From Uloborus plumipes (Eukaryota > Arthropoda > Arachnida > Araneae > Uloboridae): 64,000 bases of DNA. This document shows, in pieces, positions 11,362 to 23,474 of this stretch (position 1 is the stretch's first letter; each line of letters begins with the position of its first letter). The position numbers were made by a program, and so were the translations under genes. The notes beneath the pieces were generated by a model. The model was not told the origin of the DNA. It did no database searches and saw only the letters and a program-made list of their open reading frames with translations. The stretch spans positions 24,445-88,444 of the forward strand of contig JAXGGA010004441.1 in NCBI GenBank assembly GCA_038373865.1, read 5' to 3'.

Positions 11362-12685
11362 CATGCATTAATTATCAGAAAGAAAAACCGAGTTTGGTTG
11401 TTTCACAGCAAAAGAATAATTTTGGGCTATACAATAAGTACGTATAATCCTTCTTATTTAAGTAAACCGCAAAGCAAACACGATTTCGAGAATTTACGGT
11501 CGAACAGTTTTATTTACACTTGGTGAGCTTTTAAGTAATAAATAACCAAGCTGCTCTCAATAAACCATAAAGACATCGCACATAAACAAATCCGAAGTTA
11601 TTTGACAATGTGTTATTATGGGGAACTGCATGCTTGTGTTTCAGGCTTTGAAGGATTCTTGGAACCGACTTTACACTACAAGGAAACGGAAATGTGTGGG
11701 AAAATAGCAATATCGTCATTTAGAAGCGTTTGGATGATGGTGTTTGAGTTTGAGATAATCAGAGGCTCGGTATTGAATGCACACAACCTGTAATATCAAA
11801 AAAAAAAAAGTTCACAGGGAGCATCAACATTTTTCAAGAAATGTCGCCCTTTTTTTTTTAGTCGATCTGAAAAGAAACGCGGAAGAACGGGGATATTCCA
11901 ACTCAAAGTCCAGAATTGTCAACAGAATAATTGACCATTTTTTTCAGCATTGATCACATGATAAAAGTACTCTCCAGTAGCCACTTTACCCAATATTTGT
12001 ATTGCTATAAATAACTTTCATTTAGTAAATGTTAGTCGCATTTCATTCTCCAACGTTTCAAGTTTTCTTTTTCTTTTTTCATTCAAAGAAAGAACATTCA
12101 ACAGAAGAAAAGTCATAACCATTGTTCCACTCCAAAACCTCCTCCATTCCATCGACCTCTTGAATATTTGCTTTTCTAGATTAGCCACTTATGGATTATA
12201 TTTTTAGAATTCCACTTTCTCCCATACATTGAGCGGGGGCGCTGGCATCGCCATAGATGGATGCTTTGTGCGTTTCCTCTTTGATTGCTTTTCGATGACT
12301 TAAAGCTTGTGACGTCGACTGACCCCGATTTCCACGGCGCCGAGTGATTAAAAAAATATTTAAAAAAGCAAATAAAAATTCAACAAAGACTTTAGTAGAG
12401 GAGGAATAAAAGAGATTACAGAAGAGAACGAATGAAGTGAGCTCTGAGTGACAAATTAGAATGCTTCACGTCGTTGCATGGAGTGTACGAATAATAGAAC
12501 TATCAGAGCTCGTTATTTATTTTTAAATGCCATTTAATCTGTTGCTTTTTAAATACTTTCAAATCAAATGCAAATCTAAGAGAGCTTAAATTTATTCAAA
12601 CAGTGCCCCCCCCCCCTTTTTTTTTTGTTCAGCAAAATGCAATCGTTGTAATAATTTGATTGAAGATAATTGTTTTATACTTTAA
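11362..12685. other. Gene-free stretch with a small GC-richer block
   Basis: No supportable gene. A GC-richer patch at 12230-12345 (AGCGGGGGCGCTGGCATCGCC, GTGACGTCGACTGACCCC) stands out from its surroundings but has no reading frame or splice signals that I would defend. Short ORFs at 11531-11793 overlap on both strands and look fortuitous. Confidence 0.35.
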
Positions 12686-12987
12686 GGCAGAGATTCAAGT
12701 GAAACATCACTGCGATCGCTTCGAATTGCAATCGCTACTGGAAGTGAACTACATTATCATCAACTTAAATTGGCATCACGTCACTACGGGTGGAGCCAAT
12801 AAGAGCTCACAAGCATTCAGCGATCTCCTCTTATTCGCCAAGTAGGCTGTGACGTTTTATCTAGCTCGTTTTTCATAGGCAAACGTCACACTGACGTCAC
12901 GATGTTTTTATCAAGAAACGTTCTAATGTAATTCATTTCCAGTCGCGATTGTAATTTGCGATTGCCTGTTTCACTTGAATCCCTGCC
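12686..12987. mobile_element. PIF/Harbinger-type MITE
   Basis: TIRs are GGCAGAGATTCAAGTGAAAC on the left and GGCAGGGATTCAAGTGAAAC as the reverse complement of the right, differing at one position. Both ends are flanked by TAA (12683-12685 and 12988-12990), the 3-bp TWA duplication typical of PIF/Harbinger. Subterminal GCGATCGCTTCGA/GCAATCGCTAC sequence is shared with the copies at 59698-59886 and 59914-60081. There is no coding capacity. Confidence 0.85.
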
Positions 12988-13107
12988 TAAGTCAGTTCTC
13001 TAGTTCAATACGAAAGTACTGATAGTTAGAACAGTTTGTCTCAAAATTATAAATCGTTCAGTTTTAGAAACTAAATACATAAAATAATTAACTTAAAATA
13101 CGAGTTA

Positions 13108-13329
13108 GTGTTAACCAGATTGCGAGATTTTGTTTCTATTTTCTTTAAGCTTTCTTTTCCTAGAAAGAAAAAGCCAAACAATGACAAAAGAATAAAACTC
13201 AATTTATTGAAGAAGATTCCACACAACTACACTCTAGTAACCAGGGCTGACGAGAGGTTATGTCAGCCTACTCAGAAACAAGGCGCCCGTGACTTAATAA
13301 GAGCCCGGCTGGGAATCGGAGTAGTATGA
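13108..13329 (+). other. Unsupported ORF region between MITEs
   Basis: A 73-codon ORF ends in CAGGGCTGACGAGAGGTTAT and a moderately GC-rich tail (13250-13330). I see no domain. The interval 12991-13575 is otherwise featureless. Confidence 0.15.
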
Positions 13330-13575
13330 ATTTGACAATATGCAGGGCCGGATAACTGAAAAGACTCGGGAAACATGAGCTTCAATTCAGAATTTTCTGA
13401 AGGCCCAAAAAAACTTCAAAACTTCGATTAAAAATTCCACTTTCTGTTTTAAAATGTTTTTTTTTTCTTTGAGAAAGATTACCGAAACAAGAGAAAATTT
13501 GCTTTTGTAATTTTCTGTCATTGAAACTCAAAAATCACTAGAATATTGCTTCACTACAGTTATGGTTCAACAACT

Positions 13576-13718
13576 CTGTACCTCAGAACCAGACTAACGT
13601 AAGTCCATTTTCGTCATTTTTCAGTAGAGGGGGAAAAACGATGTATTCGACAATCGTTTTTCCCCTCTACCGAAAAATGACGAAAATGGACTTACGTTAG
13701 TCTGGTTCTGAGGTACAG
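13576..13718. mobile_element. Near-perfect hairpin MITE
   Basis: Arms of about 67 bp (starting CTGTACCTCAGAACCAGACT and ending in its complement at 13718) pair with only one mismatch and one single-base indel, around a loop of about 10 nt (near 13643-13652). There is a TA inside each end (CTGTACC / GGTACAG), consistent with a Tc1/mariner-type TA target. No coding capacity. Transcribed from either strand it would form a long RNA hairpin. Confidence 0.75.
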
Positions 13719-14119
13719 AACTGACAGTAGAATTTCAAAGGAACCATAAGTTGTATGATGAAAAAAAATTCTCTTCGTCAGCAGATGAAGATGGAGAAAA
13801 AACTTTAATCTGAATTCTATTCGGCCACTTTTGGAAATAATACATGTTTCTAGCATCAGTGAGTCTGCTTTCACCGTGTGTAGAATTTAAGGAAAAAATC
13901 CCCAAACAAAATGTAGGGTGCCCCCAAGATGAGACTGAGCTTCCCGTTACTTCAGAGATCAATCTTGATCTACCAATATATCTTCCAGAGCTCGAACGAA
14001 AGCAAGACATTTGACGAATAAAAAATAGTACAGTAATTAACAAACCTCGTGTAGTTCTGGATGAATATCATCTGAGATTTTCTCACCATGCTCTGCGCAT
14101 TAGAGCAGTCATTCTCAAT
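13719..14119. other. Non-coding stretch between the hairpin and the hAT
   Basis: A 102-codon minus-strand ORF (13735-14043) has no recognisable domain. Nothing else is supported. Confidence 0.3.
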
Positions 14120-14994
14120 CAGTGATCGGAAGTAGCGCGCTACAAGTAGCGAAACTACTGTAGTAGCTACATTTTTTAGTAGTTTGTAGTGTAGCGCAGT
14201 ACTTTTTATAAAAAAAAGTAGAGTAGTGAGTAGCGCGATACAAAAAAATAGTAGTTTGTAGCGATTTCTGGAAACTACTTTTAAATTAAAAAAATAAATA
14301 AATAAATGAAAAAAAAAAAGGAAAAAAAAAGAGAACGAAAGAAAAAAAAACAAGGTTTAATTGACTCTGACTGGTGCAAATCTTGCCCGTGTACTGCAGC
14401 AGACGCAATGAGAAATAAGAATTATAAAACTTCGAGCTGATCCTTAAATACATCATTTTGACGAAATACATTCTGTCTGTTTGATGTCATTGGTTTATTT
14501 GGCATCATAATTTTTATAATCCTTCAATATAATTTCATGTTTCTAAAAATTCCCTGGAAGATATTTAAAAAAAAATGAAGGTTGAATTCGTTCAATCTTT
14601 TAACTTTTGAATCCTTTCTTGCGGCGAATATTCGTAAAAATTGTTTAAAAAATCTAAAAAGGACAAATTTTAGCAAAAAAAAAAAAAAAAAAAACGAACA
14701 AAAAGGAAAAGTAACAAATAAATTCAAAAACAATTCCTAGATCTATTCCATATTCAAATGAGTTAATTTAATGTAAACCACTTTTCGAATTTTTTGGTCA
14801 GTCCTCAAATGGTGTATGCTTTTTTTTTTAATTTTTTAAAAAGTAGCGAAGTAGCGACTACAATTTAAAAGTACGAGTAGTTTGTATTCGCTACATTTAA
14901 AAACAAGTAGTTGTAGTTGTAGTTAACTACATTTATAACAAAGTAGTTGTAGTTGTAGTTCGCTACAAAATAAATGTAGTTTTTCCAAACACTG
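14120..14994. mobile_element. Non-autonomous hAT element with 8-bp TSD
   Basis: Begins CAGTGATCGGAAGTAGCG and ends, reverse-complemented, CAGTGTTTGGAAAAACTAC. It is flanked by TTCTCAAT (14112-14119) and TTCTCAAC (14995-15002), 7 of 8 identical. Both subterminal regions are dense in the motif GTAGT/ACTAC (14130-14280 and 14835-14990), likely transposase-binding repeats. The interior is A/T-rich filler with no transposase. The ORFs that cover it are T-rich and low complexity. Confidence 0.8.
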
Positions 14995-15072
14995 TTCTCA
15001 ACCTGTGGTCTGGCATCCATCAACGCGAAATTTTACCCAGTCCTCGAATATTTTTACCTTGTCCGCGTTGAA

Positions 15073-15164
15073 TAATGTTCCTTAATCAATAATAATTCTA
15101 ATAATAATAATAAATAATAATAATATTAAGTAATAATAACAATATTAAACAATAATAATAATAC

Positions 15165-15238
<74 letters not shown>

Positions 15239-15610
15239 GAAAAAAATAAATAAGTTATAATAATAATGAATAAAATAATAAATAATAAATTTTTATAAAA
15301 TAATAATAATAGTAATATATGAATAATTATAATAAAATAATAATAATATTAATATATAAACAACTATAATAAAATAATTAGAATAAAATAATAATAATAG
15401 TAATATATAAATAATTATAATAAAATAATAATAATAGTAATATATAAATAATTATAATAAAATAATTATAATTCTAATATATAAATAATTATAATAAAAT
15501 AATAATGATAACAAGAATAATATTACAGTAATCAATGACAATAATAAATTGTAGTATTAAAAAATGAAGATGATGCTTATAATAATAATAGCAAATGATA
15601 ACAATAATGT
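15073..15610. repeat. (AAT)n-rich satellite-like tract
   Basis: A long AATAATAAT tract (cleanest at about 15180-15232) grades into three to five units of a roughly 55-60-bp repeat containing AATATATAAATAATTATAAT between 15310 and 15500. Confidence 0.85.
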
Positions 15611-15919
15611 TTGTCATTTTTCTCAAAGTTTTATTTACTTATGAATAATAATTTCAAAATTTAATTACTTTTACATTTTGAATTACTGTAAGTAAATTAT
15701 AATAAAAATCTTACAACAATTTTTCAAGACTTAGTAAATAAAAGAAAAAGTTTTAAACTTAGTAAAAGTTTTTACTGCAACAACAAAAAAAAAAAAAGAA
15801 AGAAAGAAATTCAAAGGTATGAAATCATCCAATCATTTTTACCAATCCGTGGGCAAAAAAACTTAAGAAACCTGCACTAATGTAGACTCAAGTGTAGCAA
15901 TCGCAGGTTCGCAGGTACC
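15611..15919. other. AT-rich non-coding stretch
   Basis: Nothing supportable is present apart from an A-rich run with GAAA repeats at 15781-15810. Confidence 0.4.
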
Positions 15920-15929
15920 CTAAACAAGG

Positions 15930-16190
15930 TGGGTAAAGTGACTGGATATGGACAGATGTTCGTCGATCCCAACAGCTGGTCGCTTTGCACCTGGCTCATA
16001 CGCGTGGCCCCTTGACAGGAGGCACGTGTTGTCCATCCAGCGAGAGATACCCCTTATTTTTCTTGCCCTATCTCCTTTGCGGGCTACCGGGGGGAGGAAC
16101 TGTGACCTTTCGGAAACGCTCGTGATTTCCAAAGGAACAGCTGAGCAAGACATGTTCCTTTTAACAAACAGATGTTTTTGAGTTTTTCCA
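15930..16190. other. GC-rich island open on both strands
   Basis: About 260 bp of clearly higher G+C (for example ACCTGGCTCATACGCGTGGC and GCGGGCTACCGGGGGGAGG). It has a 77-codon ORF on the plus strand and a 98-codon ORF on the minus strand. I recognise neither product. It could be a host exon or a piece of an unrecognised element; a two-strand ORF in GC-rich DNA is weak evidence for coding. Confidence 0.2.
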
Positions 16191-17519
16191 CAACAATGCT
16201 GCGGAGATTTCTCCACAGCATGCTCGTGTTTTATATTTTCTTTTTTGAATTAGTTATTGTTATTATTTTTATTGGGTTTTTTAAATTGTTGTTTAGTTGG
16301 TTACCGGTGGCTCGTAAAAGATAAGAAACAATAATTTGAAGTGTAAATGTAATGTTTTGATAATGTTTCCAGCAGTTTTAACAAAACAGATAATTTGGTC
16401 TTAACATGGGTCCCCAATAAAACCATCTCTGGAGAAAAAAAATATTACCAAACTGAAAATAATTGAAAAATTCTATGTTGTCTATAGAAAAATGTGTTTA
16501 ACCTCATTTGATAAACTAAAAATATATTATAATGGGTTTTGCGCTTCTCATACTTGTACTTTTTTAGATTATGTAGGTAGAAAGTAATCTTTCCAAGACT
16601 CACGAAATAATTTTAATCCTTATTTTAAAATTCCACTTAGGAAAGTATCCAATTTTTTCCCCTGTCATTTCATTGAGAAAAGCAAACTCAACTTGAAAAA
16701 TATTGCTCCAAACGGTCAGTAACTGGCAATTCGTCGAAGTAGAATATATCTCAGAAAAAAAAGCATTTTTAACCAAACATTTATGTTGTGCTTTTTTAAC
16801 TTTTGAAAGAGCATGAAAAGTTTCTTTTCTTTTTTTTTTTTTTTTGCAATAAAATGCTCCTACCTTTTTTTTTTTTTTTTTTTTTTTTCACGCGTAACAA
16901 GTTTCGTAGAAATCAGAAACACGTTTCGGGCTTTTATTTCGAATCCGGAAAAAAAATTATGTTCCAGAAAGTGTGTATTTCAAAAATGCAAGTTTTATTC
17001 TTTATGTTACGTTTCAGCTCGAATGCAATATTACAATATAATTTAGCATTTGTACTCCCGCAATACATTTAGTGAGAGTTATGTGTAATAGTTTACCATT
17101 TTGAGAACTTTTTCAAAGGTTTTGAAATGTTTGGGGCTTCACAAATCTTGCTGAAAAAAATGACACTTTCTCTTCGAAATGAACACTCTTAAATGTTTCG
17201 TTCTTTCTTTCATGCAATTTCATGTTTGTCTTTGTTGGTTTATATCCTAGTCCAGATTATCCGCTACTTTCTGTTCCGAGGCGAGGAAATGCGTTAGCTT
17301 CTCTGCATTGATACGACGCTGGCAGAGAAACGACTTTTACAGCATTCATTTACTTTCGCTAATCATTTCTACAAAAGCGGTTTGGAGACAAAATGGGCAG
17401 CTAGGTTGGCAATTTATCAACAAATTTATTGGAAAATCTCAGTATTTTTAGAATTTATTGGAAAGAATTTTATTCTGCAATGAAATAAGTAAACTAAAAT
17501 GGTTTTTCAAAGGCTAATA
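16191..17519. other. Gene-free stretch with long T tracts
   Basis: Two T tracts (about 16827-16845 and 16867-16888) create Phe-rich ORFs that I do not accept. No element ends were found. Confidence 0.4.
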
Positions 17520-17680
17520 CTGTTTGCCCCGCTTAAACGAGTACTGATAAATATTATTCGATTAAGCGGGGTATTTGTTCAAGCAGGGATCTTTAACATT
17601 GCGTCTATGGCATGGGAAATATTCGGTTCCGGAATGTTTTATTCGTATAAGCAGGATATTCATTCATCCGTATATCCCAA
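17520..17680 (+). mobile_element. Tigger/pogo-like MITE, copy 1, 3'-truncated
   Basis: After TA (17518-17519) comes CTGTTTGCCCCGCTTAAACG, then ATTATTCGATTAAGCGGGGT and ATTCGGTTCCG. These match 38914-39080 and 61707-61878 in order. The expected right terminus (GATTAAGCGGGGAC..CAG) is missing; an (AAT)n run at 17679-17695 replaces it. Confidence 0.7.
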
Positions 17681-18272
17681 TAATAATAATAATAATGAAT
17701 TTGTGAGCATAAGTTGTATTTTTCCTGAAATTTTGAACTTTTATTTTTCGTCAATTTCAATTCAAAAAATAAGTATTATATGAATAAATTACAAAAAAGC
17801 TTCTTAAATAAAAAACCTTAAAATCACAAACATTTTGAGAAATAGTGGCGCCATCTAGAAAATAATACAGAAATCTTTTACAAAACATAGTATATTGAGA
17901 AACTGATTTACACAGGTGAATTCAGAGACTGTGTCCAAGTCCCATCTTTTAAACTGAGCTTTTGAATTGAACAACTTGTTATCAAGCTGTCCTAACAGTT
18001 CGAGTTTTCTAAATTATTTTCAATAATTTTAATTTTCCTATCAATTCTGAGACTACTGATGACACATTTATTTTTTCCCAAAAAGTTTGTCCTTTCATAA
18101 AAAAGAAAATAATTAACGGATAGTGAGGGGATTCAGAAAGTTTATTTTATTCCCTTAAACTACAAAATCAGCTCACTATCACAGATATTTTTTTAAGTTT
18201 TTTCCCCTTCATATTAAGTACGTTAATATGCAACAGTTTTCCCCATTTAATTATCGAACCATATATGTAATA
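17681..18272. other. Non-coding AT-rich stretch
   Basis: No gene or complete element is visible. Confidence 0.4.
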
Positions 18273-18892
18273 GGGGTAAGTGGTGTACCTCGGACATATG
18301 TGTACCTTGGACCTAGGCTGGTTATAACTCTGCTCATTAAAATAGTTGAATCGCAATATATGTAGTTAAAGCATTTGCCACTAAAGGTCAAGTTCTTTTT
18401 TTAAGGGCAGCTTATCTGATTAAAGTATAGTAGAAAAAAGAAAAATACCATTCAAAAGTAAATTTTTCCAGATACTTTTATGTACCTTTATTCTGAAACA
18501 TAAATTGTTTACTCTGAAATGAGGGTCATGCTTTATACAGTCATGTTTTAGCTGTGTAATAGTGTGCTTGAAACAAAGTTAATCCGAACTGTAACATAAT
18601 TGTCAGCTACTTTGTTTTCCATAACCAAGTGGTGTACCTCGAACCCAATACAAGTGGTGTACCTTGGACTGGTCCAAGGTACACAATTCTGCAGTGTATA
18701 GCTATTACAACTTCTAAAATTTCATGTTCTCTAGTTTGTTGAGACGCCTTTTAAAATTCAAGTGAAATGCTTCCTTCCAAAATTTAAAGATTTTAACTTA
18801 AATTATAAGCTTAATATGCAGCTTTTTGCAACTGCATATTTATGGTAATGATGAATATGGTAATGATGAATTCTTAACTACATTTATGTGTG

Positions 18893-18955
18893 CAATACAC
18901 CGCCAACTCGGTTATTCCATCCAGGGACTTCAGTCTTGGATGGCTTGCATCTACT
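18893..18955 (+). repeat. Fragment of the fold-back repeat family
   Basis: GCAATACACCGCCAACTCGG followed by TTATTCCATCCAGGGACT resembles the left edge of 28620-28960 (GCAATACACCGACAGCTGGG). It sits inside the pogo-like element, so it inserted into or recombined with it. Confidence 0.5.
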
Positions 18956-18964
18956 GAATGAAAA

Positions 18965-19680
18965 TATTTTTTGAAGATTTTGATTTCCTCCCATCAAATG
19001 TCACTGATCGCTCTATGCAAGAAGAAAATAACACACAAAAATGATTTTACTGGTGTGTCAACATACTGGTGTGTTTTTTTCCAAGCATAGTCACTCCCAA
19101 GAAGAAATAAGGTCATATCCAAAGGCACTACTGAAAAACAATCCCGTAGGGGAAGACCTAAAAGAAAGTCTTGTACTTTGACCGATACATCTCGGAAAGA
19201 TCGTCTTGAAATAGAAAAGGCTAAAAGGAAGCAATGAAAAAAGTAAAGCAAACTAAGACAGTAAAACCCCCTACCAAGTACCAAGCTAGCTAAGAGAAAA
19301 CTTCATTATATTTCAGAGGCTGAACTTGAGAATATTGAAGATTTATATGAGGAATCCAATACTTCAGAGAAAAATTTTAATGAGCTAGAAAATCCAGATA
19401 GCATCAATATTCAGATTAGTGTTTTTGTATAGGGGAAATTTGCTGGCAAGTAAAGTATCAAATATTTTCTTGCAGAGAATATTTCTAATGCTAATGGTGG
19501 ATATGAAGTTAAATATCTGAAAAATGATCCAAACTGTTAGAAGTTCGCAAGAAAAGATTCTACCATTTATGAAGTTGACAAAAAGGATACATTCAAACTA
19601 CCACACCCAATACTATCTGGTGGATCAAAAAGGCAGCTCGAGAAGTTAACATTTGTAATTTACTTATCCAATTACAATCG
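18965..19680 (+). pseudogene. Decayed pogo/jerky-like transposase C-terminal region
   Basis: Readable in shifting frames are: FEDFDFLPSNVTDRSMQEEN (about 18970-19030); SQEEIRSYPKA then, after a frameshift, RRGRPKRKSCTLTDT (19095-19200), the basic linker characteristic of pogo/jerky transposases; and a C-terminal module KYFLAENISNANGGYEVKYL with KLPHPILSGGSKRQLEK (about 19455-19660). The order matches the tail end of this family. Several in-frame stops and at least one frameshift make it non-functional. The N-terminal CENP-B HTH and the DDE core were not found, so it is internally deleted as well. Confidence 0.65.
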
Positions 19681-20156
19681 TGGTTAGAAATAAGTGCAGC
19701 TTAAAAATAATATTTAGTATGGTTTACAGAAACTAGAGCATCTATTGTCATTTTATTAAAAACGTGAAACGTAACAAGATAATAAGATCTAAATTTTTAT
19801 TTATCTTTGAAACAAACAAAAAATGTATTTCTAAATTTATGTGCGGTTTACTGATTCATAAATTGTGAGGTTTTCACTGTAAATCATGTTTTGTTTTACC
19901 GGTTAATCATTGGTCCAAGGTACACCATCCAATAACCCAAGGTACACCACCGGTGGTGTGCCTCGGTACTAAACGTATTCCATTTTTGTTTCAAAAAATT
20001 TAATTGAAATAAGTTAAATAATTTTTTAAGATAATTATATGTTGTGAAAAAAATCATAAAGTTTTAACAAAAGGTATTTGTATTTAGATTTGGCAAATAA
20101 TTATGAAATAAAAAATTGAAAAGTGAAAATATGTCTAAGGTACCCCACCTTCCCCT

Positions 20157-22874
20157 TACTAATATTTGCTCTTGATAGAAATACCATTGTTAACATTAAT
20201 GTCGGAACAACGTATACGTTTATAGGTATTTTATTATTAGCCAACAAGTAATAACACTGCGTGTCAAAAAAAAAAAAAAATGCTTCTGACAACTTTCTCG
20301 CTAGTTCTTATGAAAAGTGACCCTTGATAAAGAATGGCCAAAAGAATCAATTATGGTCATCTGTGCCCATAACTGATGCACTTAAGTTTACATGGCATAT
20401 TGTGGATACATTAGCTTGAAAGGATCTTAAATATTTTTGCTAATGGCAAAAATACACATCTATGATAGAAAAAACAGCTAAAAATGAGCACGTGTACCAG
20501 TAAAACTGCGAAAAAAAAAAAAAAAAAACAGCAATATATCAGGTCCTTCAGAAAGATACCCATACAAAACTTAAATGCAAAGAAAGAATTGCATTTTTTA
20601 AATCCTTTTATACATATTTTCCAAAGATAAAACTTATGATTGGAAAAAAAATCTGGCTGGGGTGTCTTAAAGAGATGCTACTTTGAAAATCCATTGATGG
20701 TGTAGCTGAAATTACCGATTGCACTCCTGATATTGACGATACAATACAATACCATACAAACCTGCCCATCACTGGGTGCCCAGTCATTTACATTACATCT
20801 GAGAAGCTAGAGAGATGAAAAGTTCAAATCCATGAACATTTAAAGAAAATTGCGATACTCATGATGGTTGTAAAATCCAAAATATAAATAAATCACCAAA
20901 AAGCATTTTTTCCCCAGGGGTTTGTTTAAAATAATTCAAATATTTTTCGGTATAAAACATGAGTATCGGACTCATGGACATCTTATATAGCATTAAGAGT
21001 AGTTTTTTAGTTATTTTGTTATACTCCTATTATAAGCCCTGTGTCTAAAAAAATTTGCACCTTGTGCAATTTTTTTAGGAAATCTTGAAAACGCTGCATG
21101 CAACATACACGAGCCGCAACGCTCTTTCTAATTTATCTTTAGTAAAGAACGATCCTGTATTATGTATATAAGTTACATTTACATGAGAAATTTACATTTA
21201 AAATAAAATTAAGTATGCTGAAAAAAATAGCATTGATGTATATTTCTAGTTCAAGGTGTTAATGAATTACAAGTGAAGGACAGAATAAGCTTTACTGATT
21301 GACTATCGTGTTCTCGAGATTTTGCGTCCGATCTCTTTTGTTGGATTCTGTTTTTGTCTAAAGTGTACTGTATACAGTTGAGTGGATCAGATGCAAATAA
21401 AGTCGATTCTGGGGGTCAGTAGCCATTTCTGGAAACACGAAACCCAACGAGTAGGGCCCTATCACAATTCGTGATTGCGAAAAATATAATTTCAATTCAG
21501 GATGTTAAAACTCAACTTAATTTTCTAATTATTTTTTTAACCGTTTTTTAATGACGCCTAATGTTCCTTCTAAAACGTGTGTATGATATGTGTGCATGCT
21601 TGTATTTTATCATTCGGTAAAATTAGAATTTCTTTCCGCAATTAGAGAATTTTACCCTTCCCAAAAATTTTTGCGATCATCATAGCACAAGCACCAAAAA
21701 TCTTGTTAATTGAAATTTTTATTTTTCCACTCAAAAAAGAATGACAGGAGAAGGAAAATTTGTTTGCAATTTGGAATCTATTTTCTGAAATATTTATTTT
21801 GCTTATAAACATTTCTTCACAAATTTTAAAAAATTGTTTAAATATTTCTTATTTGCTGTGCTGCCATCTATTGAGCATACGTCTGGACAAAAACAAGTGA
21901 AAATCAAATGTAGAAGTTATTTTTTATGAAGTGAAAAATTTTAACAGTCATATTTCTTGCTCAACTAATTTCTATTCTTGTTTCATAAAAATTTAAACCT
22001 TTTCCAAAATCATTATTTTTAACTAAATTATGGCAATTTGTCTTGTCAGAGGCACATCAAAAGAACTCACAGTTGTTCTAACTTTAATAATTATTTATTA
22101 CTTACCAAAGTAGAAAATTACCCTCCATTACCACTCGTAGCGAGAAAAGAAATAATATCGAAAAAGAATTGAAGGCTCCTTTTCATCAAGACAATTTGAT
22201 TTTTTTTTTTTTTCCTTGCCCTGATGGAGAAAAGAGAACAAAAATTGAACTGCATATAATTTTGTAAAGTGTCGCCATCTGTTATCCAAATTAATGTGTA
22301 CAGAAACAAAAATGTTTAATTCTCTATTACTGCCATTCAAAAAGAAGGTGTTTTTTTTCGTAGCCTTTGATTGGTCGAAAATCTTGTTACACCCCTGCGT
22401 TTCGCCACTACTAGTCATGGCTTGTGTGACAAGCCTCCTTAATTTTTATTCTACAATTGGAACCAGAACAGGACGTGGCAGCTGAAGCGTAAGGTAAGGT
22501 TATTTTTTTCACTTCTTTATTTTAACACGATGTACTGTTGAATAAATGTCGAACACAGTTGATTGTATTTCTTACGTAAACTTTTGAGTGACTTTTAGTG
22601 CATTGTCTCTTCGCAACATATTTTAAATTTATTTCGCGAACATAATTGTGGGTCCATGCTTAGCCACTTTATATATTTAGTTTTTACATTCTAAATTTTA
22701 TAAAAATGTCCATATCCGTCTTATAAATGTGAGTAATTTCTTCTTCAGTTGAACATATCCATTTATTCGTATGTTTTTAATGAGCTTTTAACGCTAAATT
22801 TTTATTGGTTTATACCTTATAATAAAAAAATATTCTGCTTGTTCTTCCTTCTTCCCTTTAAAATACATAGGGTA
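20157..22874. other. Gene-free stretch
   Basis: No supportable gene. A short hairpin (AAAAAAATTTGCAC..GTGCAATTTTTTT) lies at 21047-21077. A repeat shared with 47790-48105 occupies 21405-21720. The sequence at 22410-22500 ends in AGGTAAGG, which looks like a splice donor, but I found no coding exon in front of it: the local frame stops just upstream. Confidence 0.35.
21405..21720 (+). repeat. Dispersed repeat, copy 1 (partner at 47790-48105)
   Basis: The blocks ATGACGCCTAATGTTCC, CATGCTTGTATTTTATCATT and GGTAAAATTAGAA recur in order at about 47955-48050. The first part (GTAGGGCCCTATCACAATTC) also links to 6420-6445. Confidence 0.55.
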
Positions 22875-23220
22875 GACAGACCAGTGAATGAACACATAAG
22901 CAAATTTCCAATTTCAAAAATTCATAGCGTCGGAAAAAATAGTACCATTTGCCACATAACAGTAAAAACACTTCAGATGATATACGCTGTATTTTAAAAA
23001 AAAGTTGGGAGAGCTTTTATGGTTCTGCATCAAGTTTTATGGGGGGTTAAAACAAAAAATGTACCCAGACCCAGTGAATGAACACTCATACTAGGGAACA
23101 AATGCAGCATTTTCTTTAGGTAAATGTGTAGAAAGGACTTAGTTCCGCTAATTCATCTAAGAAAAATGCTTCAAAACCTTCTTTTTTAGGAAAAGTACGA
23201 GGTGTTCATTCACTGGTCCG
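22875..23220. mobile_element. TA-flanked MITE with internal copy of its terminus
   Basis: TIRs are GACAGACCAGTGAATGAACA and, reverse-complemented right end, CGGACCAGTGAATGAACACC, flanked by TA (22873-22874; 23221-23222). A third copy (CCCAGTGAATGAACACTC) sits inside at about 23067. Non-coding. Confidence 0.65.
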
Positions 23221-23474
23221 TATATACTATATCATGAAATAATTGCATTTCCCTCTTAATTTGAAATTCTCTCTTTTGTAACACTTATTTAACCTTTCAT
23301 TTTATTAAACTCGTTTGTTCGTATATGTATTTTCGATGAAGTATTCACTTCATCCCGTTCGTTCATAAACAACATTAGTAAAACTTTAATCCGCTTGTAA
23401 TTTTTGATATTGCTAAGCTAACGCATGTCAAGAGTTTTGCTGGAACAGAAGAGAGAACATGTAATCAGTTCTCA

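Larger units (their letters stand above)
18273..20156 (+). mobile_element. pogo/jerky-like DNA transposon, 1.9 kb, decayed
   Basis: TA on both sides (18271-18272; 20157-20158). The left end is GGGGTAAGTGGTGTACCTCG and the reverse-complemented right end is AGGGGAAGGTGGGGTACCTT, both continuing into GACATA. The GTGGTGTACCTCG/TTGG terminal motif is repeated internally at about 18629, 18654 and 19913-19970, in both orientations. The interior carries the C-terminal half of a dead pogo-type transposase. A fold-back fragment (18893-18955) interrupts it. Confidence 0.75.

Noticed and set aside
13970..14733. Minus-strand Phe/Leu-rich ORFs looking like membrane proteins
   Set aside because: A/T low-complexity interior of the hAT at 14120-14994; overlapping frames give equally hydrophobic products.
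15948..16181. 77-aa ORF as a bona fide gene
   Set aside because: Opposite strand is equally open, no domain; listed only as a GC-rich island.
16803..17072. Two overlapping Phe-rich ORFs
   Set aside because: Generated by T homopolymers; no protein-like sequence outside them.
20810..20835. tRNA B-box-like sequence GTTCAAATCC
   Set aside because: No A box at the correct distance and no cloverleaf could be drawn.
22410..22500. Possible 5' exon with donor AAGGTAAGG
   Set aside because: The local frame stops before the junction and no promoter or downstream exon was found.
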